The position numbers and the translations under genes are program-made. From NCBI GenBank assembly GCA_016806645.1, contig JACSYO010000475.1, positions 1,311,001-1,375,000 on the forward strand: DNA of 64,000 bases. The letters are read 5' to 3'. This document shows positions 14,755-27,146 of the stretch, one piece after another (the first letter of the stretch is position 1; every line of letters begins with the position of its first letter). Source of the stretch: Ophiodon elongatus (taxonomy: Eukaryota; Chordata; Actinopteri; Perciformes; Hexagrammidae). Under the pieces are notes generated by a model. The model was given only the letters and a program-made list of their open reading frames with translations, did no database searches and had not been told where the DNA came from.

Positions 14755-16412
14755 ATGAAGTCTCAGGTACGTGTTAACATGCCCCACACACGCTCATAAC
14801 ACATGTAAACTGTAGCTGGCGTCATCTACGCTGTCATTGTTTTTGATAATAGCTCAATTCCCGGTCGCCAGTCTTCAAATCAAACCACCGGTTGTTTCCC
14901 GTCGGCTCCCACAGGAAGTTCCTGGTTTAGCTTCTGCTAAAAACAAACTAGTCTGTTCACTTGTTCACTTGGTGCCCTTGTTATTTTTGACCTCTTGATT
15001 TGTTACCGCAACGGATTTGGGCTCGTGTTTATAAAGTGACCTCTGTTTTTTGGTGATAAACTGGGTTATTTATTATTTTTTTATTTTTACAAACTCATGT
15101 CACCTACTGTAGCCTGGTTAGCCTTCCTAGCTCGGACATGCACAAGGCGTTGTTTGTGTCACTGAGGCGTGACGTCCGCGCGACGATTTGTTGTGTTGCT
15201 CGTCGTCAGGTGATGACCAACCCCGAGGACATTGCCAGGCTCTACAGAGAGCTCAGTCTCTTCCCTTCCTTGAGCAGAGCAGACGTGGGACCTGTCGTCA
15301 CCTCCCAGTATGGAGGCAAATACAGCAACATCTACACAGGTAAGTAGACTCAGCCACACCTGCTGAGATCATCAGATCTCTGGAGGATCATTGGTGTTGA
15401 TGACTGTTTGTTTGTCAAACTGCTTTCTTTTGCAGAATGGAGCCAGCGAGATCTGGACAGGAATGAGAGTGTAAAGTTCTGCCGACAATACATTGTGTTC
15501 CACGATGACAAGTCGGTGGTCTACTCCGGGGCCTCGGGGAACTGCACCGAAATCAAAGGAGAGTATGTACACATTCAAGTCATTTTGTGTGGAGTGGGGC
15601 TTTTAATATGTTGTCATACATCTAACCCTGAGCAAACTGAACAATGTCTCATCAATATGTTTGCCCTGTCAGGGTGCTAAGTAAGGATTCCCCCTCAGGT
15701 GACATGAAGGCTGTTGTCAGAGAGTGCACAATCAAAGGAGAGGACAAACAGTTTCTGGAGGTGTGTGGCTGTCTGTCTGGGTCAGACTCAGCATTGAGTC
15801 CCTCACCCACCGTACCAAAACTTTGCTTCTTTTTATGGCCCCCTTTTATCACCTGTATTTCTGCTCCTCTACATTTTCCACCATGAGGTTTAAAACCTCA
15901 TGTGACTTTGCACTTCGAACCCAAGATCTTTGACTTTCCTCCCCTGACCTCTTTGTGACCCTTCAGATCTGGAGTAAAAACATAAAGATGAAAAGCATCA
16001 ATCTAACAGCCTTAAAGAAGCATGGCAAAGTCTATGAAGATGGTGAGTTAACTGCACTTATATCTGCATATTTTCTTTTGTTAACCAATTTCTTTAAAAC
16101 TGTGCCAGTCAAGGTGTTAATCACACTGTGTTTTGTATTTCTTTAGAGCAGTTTGGCTGCCTGGTTTGGTCCCACTCTGAGACTCACCTCTTGTATGTAG
16201 CAGAAAGGAAGAGACCGAAGGCAGAATCCTTCTTCCAGGTCTGTCAGCAAATCTATATTTGAGGGTGAATCGGCACAGAATCACATGGGGCAGAGAACTG
16301 CTGCTCTGCTGTCTTTAGGTTGCAAATCAAGCATTTAGATTCTCCTCGAGGTCATTGCTGAGGTTATGTTCAATACTGCACAGAGGTTAGCAAACAGTCA
16401 AGCCAATTTTAG

Positions 16413-16459
<47 letters not shown>

Positions 16460-19400
16460 AAATGTGCCTCCAAGGTGATTTACAATCTGCATACGACACC
16501 CTCTATCCTTAGACCCTACGTTCACATCCGGAAAAACTCCTAAAAAATAACCTTTAAGTAGCTACATGGTGCATAAATTGCCTTGTTGTTGGTTCACGTT
16601 GCTAGCTGTTCTGTGGTTCTCTGTAAAGAATTTGATAAGAAAGAAAGAGAATATAAAATTACCTTGTTGGTGGACTAAAGGCCTGAGCAGATGCACACTC
16701 ACCAAACCTGATGATATATATTTCAAAGGTTGTTGCACACTATTTGTTTTAAGCTTTTTGCTCAATCTTAAAATCATGGCAAACCTAAGCATTTTGTGAA
16801 TGGTATCATTTTGAATGCACCCCAGAGATTTTCCATCGCCTTTCAAAAGCACAATACCTTGACAGCACTGATTGGGATGTGGCCATAAGATATTGAGTGT
16901 TCATGTATTGACCATTTTACATAGTTGTTAGGTGGGATTAGTGTAATAGGTCAGACTAGTAGGCAATAACTCATTATTCTATGTTTCATTATCTGTTTTC
17001 TAGAGTGAGTCACCAGAGTTGTCTTCTATCGGGGACGAGGAGGAAACCATGAGAATGGAGAAAAAAGAGTCTCTAAAGGTGAATGCAAATGATTCTTTTG
17101 GAACACAAATTATTTTCGTTAATCAAAGGTTTATTCAACATTCTTAGGTTACATTCCACTGTAGTTTAACTTGTTGTGTTTTATTATTTTTTTTACCCCT
17201 GCAGGGGGAGCAGTTTGTCTTCTATGAGGACTGGGGAGAGGCTCTGGTTGGTAAGAGCTGCCCAGTGCTTTGTGTTTTGGACATCGAGGGTGACAACGTC
17301 TCTGTGTTGGAGGGGGTGCCTGAAAACATCTCACCTGGACAGGTTGCTACAGCAGTTTGTGCAATGACGCATGTTTTTTTTTTTGCATGTATAGTGTGCT
17401 CATACCCCTGCGGTTGCTTCCCCTGTCTGTTAATTTATCTCTGTAGGCATTTTGGGCTCCAGGTGACACAGGGGTGGTGTTTGTGGGCTGGTGCCATGAG
17501 CCTTTCAGAATTGGCCTGAAGTACTGCCCCAACAGGAGGTGATTACTGTTCACACTGATCAAAGAGAAGAATTAAAGCTGGCCTATCGGAAGTTACTTCA
17601 AGTTATTCATGACTTCCTTTTCTCTGTCAGGTCATCTTTGTTCTATGTGGATCTTACCGGTGGGAAATGTGGTAAGTGAATGTTTTGTCTAATTATATTT
17701 TATAAAGAAAAAGCTGGATTTTGTTATTATTACTGCAAATGTTCATGTTTATTGTATTTTTTGTGTCTCTCAGAACAGCTAACATCAGGCACAAGTGCCG
17801 TGTGCTCCCCCAGGCTGAGCCCAGACCAGTGTCGGATCGTCTACCTGGAATGTTCTGTCTATGGCCCACACATGCAGTGCAGCAGGCTCTGCATGGTAAG
17901 ACAGGATGTAGCCTCTTTTTCACATAAGACACAATAACTTTCCGTTCTTGCACTGTACTCACTGAAAAGAATAATTAGGAATGAATGTCTCTTGACACAA
18001 TGCACCATCGGCTGTTTTCTGTTGTGTAGACATGTAGCAGAAATATATTTATGAGTTATACATTTGTTTTCATATGACGCTTTCCTCTGTGATTGCATAT
18101 TTTATTTTTAGTACGACTGGTATACCAAGAAGACCTCAGTGGTGGTGGATGTGGTGAAGAGACCCGGAGAAGGTAAGGAATACTTGACGGCATTTCTCTC
18201 CTTAATCTGGCAGAAACATCCACTGGGGATGATAAACTGATTAGAATTTGGTGGGCAAAGGTCACTGTGACCTCCCGAAACATGTTCTGGGCCATAACTC
18301 AATAATGAATATGCTAATTATGCTAATTTCACAAAAAATCTCTACAGGGAATCGAAAGATGAAATTATGACATTTTGGGAAGTAAACTGAAACTTGATAT
18401 AGGCATACAACTGTGAGGCCCTAATTCTAGTTATCATTCCATTATATTCATATATATCCATTATATTATTCCATTATATATCAAACTTGTTTGCGTCTGT
18501 GTGTTGGTGTGGCTTTACAGATGGCTTTACTGGCATCTACAGCTCTCAGTTGTCCCCTCAGTGCTGGTCAGCTGATAGTCAGCGTATTATTGTTGCTTGC
18601 CCTCAGCGCAGCCGCAAGGTACAGTCAACTAACTCCTGGGAAGTTTCTTGTTATTAATATACAAATGAAACAATATTGATATTTTTTTCTGATAACTGTA
18701 TGTTTTCCACATAAAAAAAAGGTATTTAGACTGAGAAAACGTTATTATTCTTAACCTGAAAAAAGTTGTTGTTTCTCTTGTAGGATCTGTTGATGGTGGA
18801 TATGAGCACAGGGAGCGTCACCTCTCTGACTTCAGGTGAGTGGCTCGACACTTTAATCCGCTTTGGTGTTACTCATGCTCATGTGTTGACAATCTTGTTT
18901 ATTGTTGTTTTTGGTGTTTATCGTCTCTAATAGGGGGTTTGCCTACCGCATTAGTGTTCTGGGAAAGTTGAACATGTTTATTTCAACCTTTGTGTCTAAT
19001 GATGGTCTTTGTTTGTCTGTAGAGACCGATGTTGGTAACTGGTGTCTGCTGAACATACAGAGAGATTTGTTGGTGGTCAGCTGCTCCTCTCCAAACTGCC
19101 CTCCTAGTCTGGTAGGATAAGTGGTCTTTATTTGATTGTTCACATTTGTATTTAGTATATACCTAATGTGCTATTGCAGGAATTACATTTTTAGGATGGG
19201 GATCTAGGGCCTTTATTCGTCAAAAACGTATATGTCTTTTTCACCTATTGCAATGTCATCTCTTTGTCCAGAGGGTGGGTTTCCTTCCGGCCAGGGATTC
19301 TCAGGAGGAAGTGGTCTGGGTTACTCTGGAAGACTCTCAGACAATGCCAGAAATTGATTGGCAGATCTTGACTTTCACCCCTCCACCAGAGCAAGACAAC

Positions 19401-22400
19401 AGTCAATACTGTAAGAATGTGTTATTAGTATCTAGACAGCATTTCTCACAGAAGGACCTGAAATACATTGTTTCTCTCTGTTTTTGTCAAATGGTCTGAA
19501 GGGATGCCAGTAGTTTTGTCCACACTCCATTTTGTTTCACTAACATGAAGTGTACAGAATACGTAAGAAACTCCTCCACATACTCAGCAGTCCAAAGATT
19601 ATAATCATCACCTTTTTGAAAAGTGATGATTATAAGGTCACAAAGTGAAGATTTATTTCAAAGTTATCTCATTGGATTACATTAGCTTGGACAGGTTTAC
19701 GTAATAAACTAGTCAGGAGGTGTATATATAATATTTGGGGCTATAGGTATAATTAACAGCCACCTGGCTTTTTAAAGAACAAACAGGCTAAATTTAATCG
19801 TGGCTGTATTTAATACATTTGTACAAAATTATGCAATAGTAACCATTATGATAAAACGGCAGGCAGTTCTGTTTATAGGAGATGGAGTAAAGGGGTTTAC
19901 AGGATGATGCTCCTGAGCTGACTAGTTTGTTTTATTTCAGAAAGAATAATTGTGTCCTCAAGTTTATGGAGAATTGAAAAGATTTAGTTGTCTATGGGCG
20001 ACATGAAGAACCGCCTACTGTACGTAATCTTATAAAGACGAACTATTTTCTTCTATTTTCCAGCCGGCCTTGATTTTGAAGCTTTGCTGATCAAACCAAA
20101 GGAGGTTCAAGATGGAGTGAAGCTGCCTCTTGTTGTCATTCCTCATGGTTGGTTACTCTCACTATGGTTCTGTAGTCATTTTTACTTTTCTAGTGCAAAC
20201 AAAATCCACGCTTCGATCGTGGATGTTATGTATAAATTTGATGTTATCTCTGGCTTTTTGATAGAAACTGTCAATCTGTATTTTACATGAAGTTGTTTCT
20301 TTTACTTAGGGGGTCCTCACTCAGTGTTTGTAGCTGATTGGCTGCTGTCCTCGTCTGTGCTGTGCAGGATGGGCTTTGCTACATTACTGGGTATGTTCAT
20401 ATGTTAATGTGGAGTTTGTTTATGTGAGACACCTGCTTAGAGGTTGATCATAGGATAGGATATGTGCTCTCTGTGTAAAAGGGGGTGAGCAAGGGTCACA
20501 TGCTGTCTCAGAAAACAGAATAGCTTCGATTCGGCTTTCAGACCACAAAAAGTATTTATTTCCTTCGTCACTTCACGACGCTTTGCTTAGTTTTTACCTA
20601 TCTTGTGAACATCTTAAGAGCTCTCATGTACTTCACAGGCATAACCAATCATAACTTGCTTGGTATATTTACCAGAGAAAAATGACTCGATGCAAAACTA
20701 TAATATATAACTATAATAATATGTTTTTATGCCTTTGTGCAAAAAACATATCCGGAGGCATTATGTTTTGGGTTGTCCGTCCATTCCTTCATCTGTCTGT
20801 CCATACTTGCGTATGTGCGTCCAATTCTTGTGAACACGATATCTCAGGAATGTCTGGAGGGAATTTCATTACATCTGGCAGAAACATCCAGCTGGACTCA
20901 AGGATGAAATTCATTTGTTTGGTCAAAGGTCACTGTGACCTCATAAAACACGTTGTTGGCCAGAACTCAAGAATTCATCATCTAATTTTGACAATTTCAC
21001 GCAAATGTCTAATATGATAAAAAGATGAAGTCATGACATTGTGCAGACATGGATGTAAACTGCAACTTGACCGGTTGGTGGAGACATGCAACCTGCCAGG
21101 TGGTAATTCTAGTTTTGCTTGTTATTTCTTTTTGCTTAGTGAACTATCGTGGCTCTCTTGGGTACGGCCAGGACAGTATCCTCTCATTACCTGGCAATGT
21201 TGGCACCCAGGACGTCAAGGATGTTCAAGTAAGAATAAAACACAAGACAGAGCACCAATGCTGTTTAAAACGATAGAAATAGATCATCTATAAAGGTATC
21301 TTTTACTCCTTCTGGTTAAAATGGCTTCCATTGTTGCTCCTTGTTTATACTGTTGATTTTTATTTATTTTTCTATAATTAGTGGAGGTTAGTTGCCATAG
21401 TTTCTTTTTCTTCCTTTTTTTTTTCTTTCTTTGTTCTCCTCCAACTTCTGATTTTCATCTATCTTCCTTTTATCTGCACCACAAATGATCTCTCACAGTG
21501 GCCTGTGTTTTTCTTCCCACCAGTTTGCTGTTGAAAGTGTTCTGAAAGGTGACGTGTTCGACGTGCAGAAGGTGGCAGTTTCTGGGGGTTCCCATGGTGG
21601 TTTCCTGGCCTGTCATCTGATTGGCCAGTACCCAGGGTTCTACAAGGCCTGTGTGGCTCGCAACCCCGTCACCAATTTGGCCTCCATGATTGGCAGCACA
21701 GACATCCCGGACTGGTACGTCCAGGCATGCACATTCCCACACCCTCGCCCACACTTGTTTCCTCATTTTGTGACAAATGATACAAAAACAACAAAGATGA
21801 GAAGTTGTGCACAACTGGCACAGTCACAAAATGAGGAACTGGCACCATGACTGCCAGTTGTGCACAACTTCTCATCTTTGTTGTTTTTGTATCATTTGTA
21901 CCCCTGACATTCCACTCTGACAGCTGTGAGTCAGATAAAGGGCATGCGTCTGCTTCACTGTCACGGAGGAAGTGTTCAATAATGCAGAAACAAAAAAAAA
22001 AAATTTTTTTCTTTCTTCCTGTTAATGTTTGGCGGATATTTTTCAGGTGCATGGTTGAGGCTGGCTACGACTACAGTACAGACGATCTACCTGACCCTGC
22101 TGTTTGGGAACAGATGCTGAACAAGTCCCCCATCAAACACGTCACAAAGGTATGAGTATTTCTGTGTATGTCTGTGCATGTGGCTTTATAGGTGTTGTTA
22201 CACAATGTAGTAACCTAAGGTGATCTCTCATCTAGGTACAGACACCTGTGTTGCTTACCTTAGGGGAAGATGACAAGCGTGTACCCAACAAGCAAGGAAT
22301 TGAATATTACAGAGCTCTGAAAGCAAAGCAGGTCCCAGTCCGGTAAGCATCTTGTCTGAGTAACATGTTTTCTTGGTTATGTCAGATATGCACTGCATAA

Positions 22401-22554
22401 AGGCCTTTTCATGTTCATTCACTAATGCTCTGGTGTGTTTTTATTTAGGATACTATGGTACCCAGGGAACAATCACTCTCTCTCCAAGGTTGATGCCGAG
22501 TCTGACGGCTTTATGAACATCGCTCTGTGGATAATTCAACACTTGTGTCTGTGA
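14755..22554 (+). CDS. apeh: Acylamino-acid-releasing enzyme (acylaminoacyl-peptidase)
   Basis: Twenty-three coding exons: 14755-14766, 15210-15339, 15436-15562, 15673-15760, 15967-16042, 16147-16238, 17004-17078, 17205-17342, 17447-17538, 17631-17671, 17774-17895, 18112-18172, 18521-18618, 18784-18835, 19023-19111, 19272-19410, 20064-20147, 20310-20390, 21140-21228, 21524-21714, 22047-22149, 22236-22342 and 22449-22554. Total 2193 nt, 730 residues (human 732), every phase closing. The first exon encodes only MKSQ. The N-terminal beta-propeller includes FCRQYIVFHDDKSVVYSG, WSHSETHLLYVAERKRPKAE and GEQFVFYEDWGE. The C-terminal alpha/beta-hydrolase domain has oxyanion-region HGGPHS, nucleophile motif GGSHGG (Ser585), Asp673 in GEDDKRVP and His705 in GNNHSLSK, matching human Ser587, Asp675 and His707. 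This cytosolic serine peptidase of the prolyl-oligopeptidase family removes N-acylated residues from peptides. It looks fully functional. Confidence 0.97.
16415..16456. repeat. (TA)n microsatellite in apeh intron
   Basis: About 20 uninterrupted TA units lie in the intron 16239-17003. That intron, the largest single gap in the first half of apeh, otherwise shows nothing recognisable. Confidence 0.95.
18205..18431 (+). repeat. Teleost dispersed repeat, copy 1 (apeh intron)
   Basis: The segment runs ctggcagaaacatcca, then aactgattagaatttggtgg, then caaaggtcactgtgacctc, then gccataactcaa, ending in aattctag. A second diverged copy with the same order of blocks lies at 20745-21112. I recognise this as an abundant fish interspersed sequence, but I cannot name its family from sequence alone. 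Confidence 0.65.
19599..19635. repeat. Perfect 13-bp inverted repeat
   Basis: Arm ttataatcatcac (19599-19611) and its exact complement (19623-19635) flank an 11-nt spacer in the apeh intron 19411-20063. The rest of that intron is AT-rich and featureless. Confidence 0.85.
20745..21112 (+). repeat. Teleost dispersed repeat, copy 2 (apeh intron)
   Basis: This is a longer copy of the element at 18205-18431. It begins ccggaggcattatgttttgg, has the cue gtccgtccattcc, the block cgatatctcaggaatgtctg, then tctggcagaaacatccagct, the shared gtcaaaggtcactgtgacct, gccagaactcaagaattcat, and ends ggtggtaattctag. Copy 1 lacks the first part, so it is 5'-truncated relative to this one. Confidence 0.7.
21759..21899. 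repeat. Two interleaved perfect inverted repeats (A-B-A'-B')
   Basis: In the apeh intron after the exon encoding the catalytic serine, arm A (21759-21774, 16 nt) pairs exactly with A' (21823-21838). Arm B (21773-21820, 48 nt) pairs exactly with B' (21852-21899). A and B overlap by two bases. The order A-B-A'-B' is pseudoknot-like rather than nested. The lack of any mismatch in 48 bp implies recent origin or correction. Confidence 0.95.
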
Positions 22555-23379
22555 TGGTAAATATCAGATAAATACATAGTGGTGTGCCAATGCTGCTGTT
22601 GTTGTTGCTGCAGGGAAAAGACACTATTGTGTATAAGGGATGTTTCCAGGACAGTATGAGGTCCAATCCGAAACCAAAGCGTTTAAACTTGCTCTCCAAC
22701 CAGAACACACTTTGTATTACTGCCCTTTACTTGTTATCTATCTTTGGCTACGGTGATTGCCACAATTTCTTCCAATAAGTGGATAGGGGAATATATTTTA
22801 ACACAGCACTTGAATAAAAGCAGGTTTTATGCAGCTTTGATTAATCAGAAACACATGTTATTGATTTTTTTACAGGCATACACACACACACACACACAGA
22901 AAATACTTCTCAGTGTGTAAGTTGTGTTTGAAGGAAAATAATTTCATAATCAATCTGTTAATTGCTCATTGTTACGGTTTGGTTTAAAAAAATAAATACT
23001 CTTTTGATTTAATGGATTTCATGATACAGTGCACTTAATAAATTGATTGTAAAAATACTACCAGTGTTGAATGAATGAATGAATACATAAGCATTTGTTT
23101 AGATTGAAAGTGATTTTTGAAGCAGGTGATGAAGGAGTTCCTTATACCTTTTTATTTAGAATTGCACTGAATTGAGGAAGTCATCCAACTTTGTCCAACA
23201 ATAGAAGTTTTCTCTCTGTCCTTTCTTTGGTCTGTCTCTACCGTGAAAAAAAACACGTGGACTAATTTTGACTCTTAAAATACTCTTTAGTGGTTGTTAT
23301 ACTGTTTCTGAATTATTATTTTTAAATCACATGACATACTTTCTGTATCTGATGCCATACATGAATTTGATAAAGATCA
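22555..23379 (+). other. apeh 3' UTR and apeh-tlr9 intergenic gap
   Basis: An AATAAA at 22813-22818 is the likely apeh poly(A) signal. The remaining roughly 550 bp are AT-rich with a short (CA)n tract at about 22879-22897 and a (gaat)n run near 23071. No exon was seen. Confidence 0.7.
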
Positions 23380-23555
23380 CATGATTTGCATCGAGCTGTT
23401 GCATGTATAAATGACCACAGGCTTTCACTTCTGCATACATGAATCCAGTTTCTTGTCACTGCAGTGACTTTTAGACACTTTCCTCTCTCCACCTGGATGA
23501 AAGATTGCTTTATCTTCCTCCCGATCTGAATGTTAAGATCCATGCTATACCCGTC
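23380..23555 (+). promoter_or_regulatory. tlr9: Candidate tlr9 core promoter and 5' leader
   Basis: A TATAAA lies at 23406-23411, about 150 bp before the start codon, which would put transcription initiation near 23436 and give a leader of about 120 nt. The leader carries two upstream ATGs (23530 and 23542) in one frame that overlap the main start. Upstream non-coding exons cannot be excluded. Confidence 0.4.
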
Positions 23556-26500
23556 ATGGTAAGTAAGATAACTTATTGTTCTACCATCAAAAATGTAATG
23601 CATTTCACTGTAAGAAAATTATATACCTCTATTGTTATATTTTATGGATAAACATGGCTTATTGGCAAGGCTTGAAAAAGCTATGAGGGTTTATTTACAG
23701 TTGTTAGTAGCTGCTTTAACAGTATATTGTGATATTGATGAATATGCTTGATTTTGTCTGGAATTAAATTATCTGCTCAGACTGCATCTTCTAAAACATT
23801 GACAAATGACTGAAATTAAGTTATTTATTTATTTATTTATTTTTTTCCAGGCTATCTTGAAAAATTTCCTCATCCTTTGTCAGCTTCTTCCATTAGTGAG
23901 GAGCATAAATACCATCTTCTTCCCATGTGACACTGATGGCAATACCACCACAGTAGACTGCTACAACAGACCACTCCACCGTGTCCCCATCATCGTGTCT
24001 ACTACTGTAGTGTCACTCAATTTAAGTCGGACTAAGATAAATCAAGTGGGGCAGGATGCTTTGTCGGGTGTCCCAAACCTCCACACTCTGAAAATAATGG
24101 CGAATTGTCAACCAGGATACCTGAGAGCTCTGGAGGACCGCTCGTGCAAAATGGAGATCCACTATTATGCATTCAAGAGCCTATTGAAGCTTAAATTTCT
24201 GTATCTGTCAGGAAACAGCCTCACCTCTATTCCCTGGTTACCTGAAAGCCTGAAGTTTCTTGACCTACAGAATAATCGTATCGTCAACATTGTCCACCCT
24301 TTAAATACTCCACATCTCGAAGAGCTCTTCCTCAGCAAGAACTGCTTTTATGCAAACCCTTGCAACCAGTCCTTAAACATCAGCGAGAGGGTTTTCAGAG
24401 AGCTCCCAAAACTCAAAAACCTTACCTTAGGGTATAACAATTTCACCGCTATCCCTAAAGGGTTGCCACCCTCACTGGAGAGTCTGGATTTAAGAGAGAA
24501 TACAATCACAGAGGTCTTAGAAAGAGCATTTGCCAACCTGACTCTCCTTAGGTCTTTGAATTTGGAGTGGAATTGCCAGCGATGTGACCATGCAGCCAGA
24601 CCCTGCTTTCCTTGCCCACAAAATCTCCCTCTACGCCTACACCCAGACTCCTTCTATGCTCAGAACAGCTCCATCACCTTCCTCAGCTTAAGAGGAAACT
24701 CTCTGAAAACATTGCCAGAGGGTCTTTTCTGGCCTTTGAAGAATTTAAAGCGATTGGATCTCTCTGACAACCTCCTGGCATATGCTATACGTAATGGCAC
24801 CTTCTTTGCAGAGCTGAAGGGCCTCACTTGGATTAGCCTTATCTATAACTATGAACCACTGAAGACATTTCCGGAACTGATCCTCTCTCCACATATTGCC
24901 AATATGTCTGGTCTGCAAAGTCTTCTTCTGAGTGGTAACTTTTTCCACACACTTTCAAACGAGAGTCTTAATGTTGTGTCCAAACTACAAAATCTAACAA
25001 AACTAGAACTGAGAATGAACTTCATCAATAATTGTAGCTTGACATCTCTGAAGCGGTTACCATTTCTGATCAATATCGACCTCTCCCAAAACATGCTTAA
25101 TTTCCTTCCCTGCTGCTCGAGTCCCTCCTCTGAGATTGAGGAACAAGGAAGCTGTCAGAACCAGAACTTGTACACACATAAGTTTCCTGACCCACCTCTT
25201 GTGGTAATAGATCGAAAAGCCACATCTGGAATTAATACCTGGGAATCTAACTATTCAAACAGGCTGAAATTGTTTGAGGACAATGTGTCACAATTTCAAT
25301 CTCTATTAGACTTTAAAAACATTTTCTGCCATGGTAAACTGTTGTTTGACCTGTCTCAAAATGACATTCTGTCTATTACCAAAAAGGTGTTTGTTGGGAT
25401 GGAAAATGCTGTTTGTTTAGACCTTTCCTTCAATTACATGAGCCAGGCATTGAAGAGCGGGCTATTTAAAAGCATGACAAAATTAGTTGTTCTCATCTTG
25501 TCATACAATAGACTTGATTTTTACTATAGAGACACTTTCAGTGAGCTTAAAACCACGCTGAAGGTATTAGACGTTAGTAACAATGAATTTCACTTCAAAA
25601 TGAAGGGCATGGGTCATCGTTTTGAGTTCCTTCAACATTTGACAAACTTGGAAGTTTTAAGTCTGGCAAACAATGGCATTGGGATGCGAATAGATCAAAG
25701 GCTGATCAGCAGCTCTTTGAAGTACCTCTACTTCTATGGAAATCACCTTGACATTATGTGGGATTCTAATAACAACAAATACACTAATTTCTTTCAAAAC
25801 CTTACAAACCTCATCTACCTTGACATCTCTAACAATGATCTGAAGTCAGTCTCCCCAGAAGTGCTGTGTAACCTCCCAGGAAGCATAGAGACCCTTAGCA
25901 TCAGCGATAATTTGCTGAACTATTTCCCGTGGCAAAACATCTCAGCACTCACCAATTTATGTCACTTGAATCTTAGTCAAAACTTCCTCCTGTATTTGCC
26001 TCATAAAGTCATAGAATTTGGAGCAAAGTTTTCTCTCTTAGACCTCAGTCACAATCGCCTTAGTCATATTCCTGAGGATTTCTTCAGTATGACAAAATCC
26101 TTGCACTACCTGTATCTCAGCCACAATCAGATCAAAGCATTGAACCATCAGTTTCTCCCTGCCCCCTTTAAAAATGGTAGTGCCCTCCAGAAACTCACCC
26201 TGCATGCCAACCCCTTTAAATGTGACTGTGATACATCTTGGTTTGCGGACTTCTTGCGTACGACTCCGGTACAGATTCCTTATCTCACCACATATGTACA
26301 CTGTGATTACCCAGAGTCCCAGCAGGGCCAGAGTGTACTCTCTGTGGACCAGCGTTCCTGCCAGGAGATATATGGTAGCTTAGCCTTTGTTGTCTCTTTC
26401 TTCTTTGCTGTGGCGTTCACTGTTCTGCCCCTACTGAAGCATCTCTATGGCTGGGATCTGTGGTATTGCTTCCAGGTACTCTGGGCAGGACATAAAGGCT

Positions 26501-27146
26501 ACTCCCAACTCGCTGGTAGTGATTCATGTTATCACTACGACGCTTTTGTGGTGTTTGACACCCAGAACCAGGCTGTGAGTGATTGGGTCTACAATGAGTT
26601 AACTGTCAATCTGGAGAACGCAGGTCACAGGAGGTTTTGTCTCTGTTTGGAGGAGAGGGACTGGATTCCTGGGCTTTCATGTATTGACAATCTACATAAT
26701 GCTGTCTACAGCAGTGTGAAGACAGTGTTTGTGCTGTCCAGTGGTGTCACTGGTGGTGAAACGGTGAATGGTGTGATCCGCCAGGCTTTCTTCATGGTTC
26801 AGCAGCGGCTTCTGGATGAGAAGGTTAGTAAAATTTACTTTTTATTACCATTAGCATCTTGTGGGTGTGAATCTTATCCCCTCTGAGTTGTTGCCATGTT
26901 TTCAGAACACTAAATTACCTCTGATTTCATCCAAATTAGGTGGATGCAGCTGTGCTGGTTCTGTTGGACGAGACTTTTCCCAAACTGAAGTACCTTCAGC
27001 TCAGAAAACGGTTGTGCAAAAAGTCTGTGCTGTCCTGGCCGAGAAACCCAAGGGCTCAACCCCTTTTCTGGAACCACATGAGAATGGCATTGTCCTCAGA
27101 TAACCTCAAATTCTATGACAACAATATGAGTGAAAGTTTTATATGA
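23556..27146 (+). CDS. tlr9: Toll-like receptor 9
   Basis: Three coding exons: 23556-23558 (start ATG only, followed by gtaagt), 23851-26823 (991 codons) and 26940-27146 (68 codons plus stop), giving 1060 residues. The mature start MAILKNFLILCQLLPLVRS is a signal peptide. The ectodomain is a long leucine-rich-repeat array with the TLR7/8/9-type cysteine cluster CQRCDHAARPCFPC (about residues 243-257), a Z-loop-like unstructured insertion (about 422-470) and a C-terminal LRR cap with CDC (about 788-835). A transmembrane helix lies at about 843-865. The TIR domain starts at about 895 with YDAFVVFD, has the BB-loop LEERDWIPG (Pro941) and a box-3 FW at 1035-1036. The TIR sequence is closest to TLR9 (DWVYNEL, QQRLLDEK, LRKRLCKKSVLSWP). 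TLR9 senses CpG DNA in endosomes through MyD88. A single-methionine first coding exon is typical of this subfamily. No lesion is seen. Confidence 0.96.

Noticed and set aside
15138..15347. ATG at 15138 as an alternative apeh start
   Set aside because: It reads through the intron before exon 2. The MKSQ start at 14755 splices in phase to VMTNPED and gives 730 residues, close to the 732 of human APEH.
23806..23850. ATG at 23806 as the tlr9 start
   Set aside because: It lies in the intron before the ttccag acceptor and includes the TTTA repeat and pyrimidine tract. The spliced ATG at 23556 gives a better signal peptide and fits the subfamily's gene structure.
26861..27103. Plus-strand ORF over the tlr9 last exon
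   Set aside because: It is out of frame with the TIR domain. The true frame begins at the acceptor before 26940 and gives VDAAVLVLLDETF.
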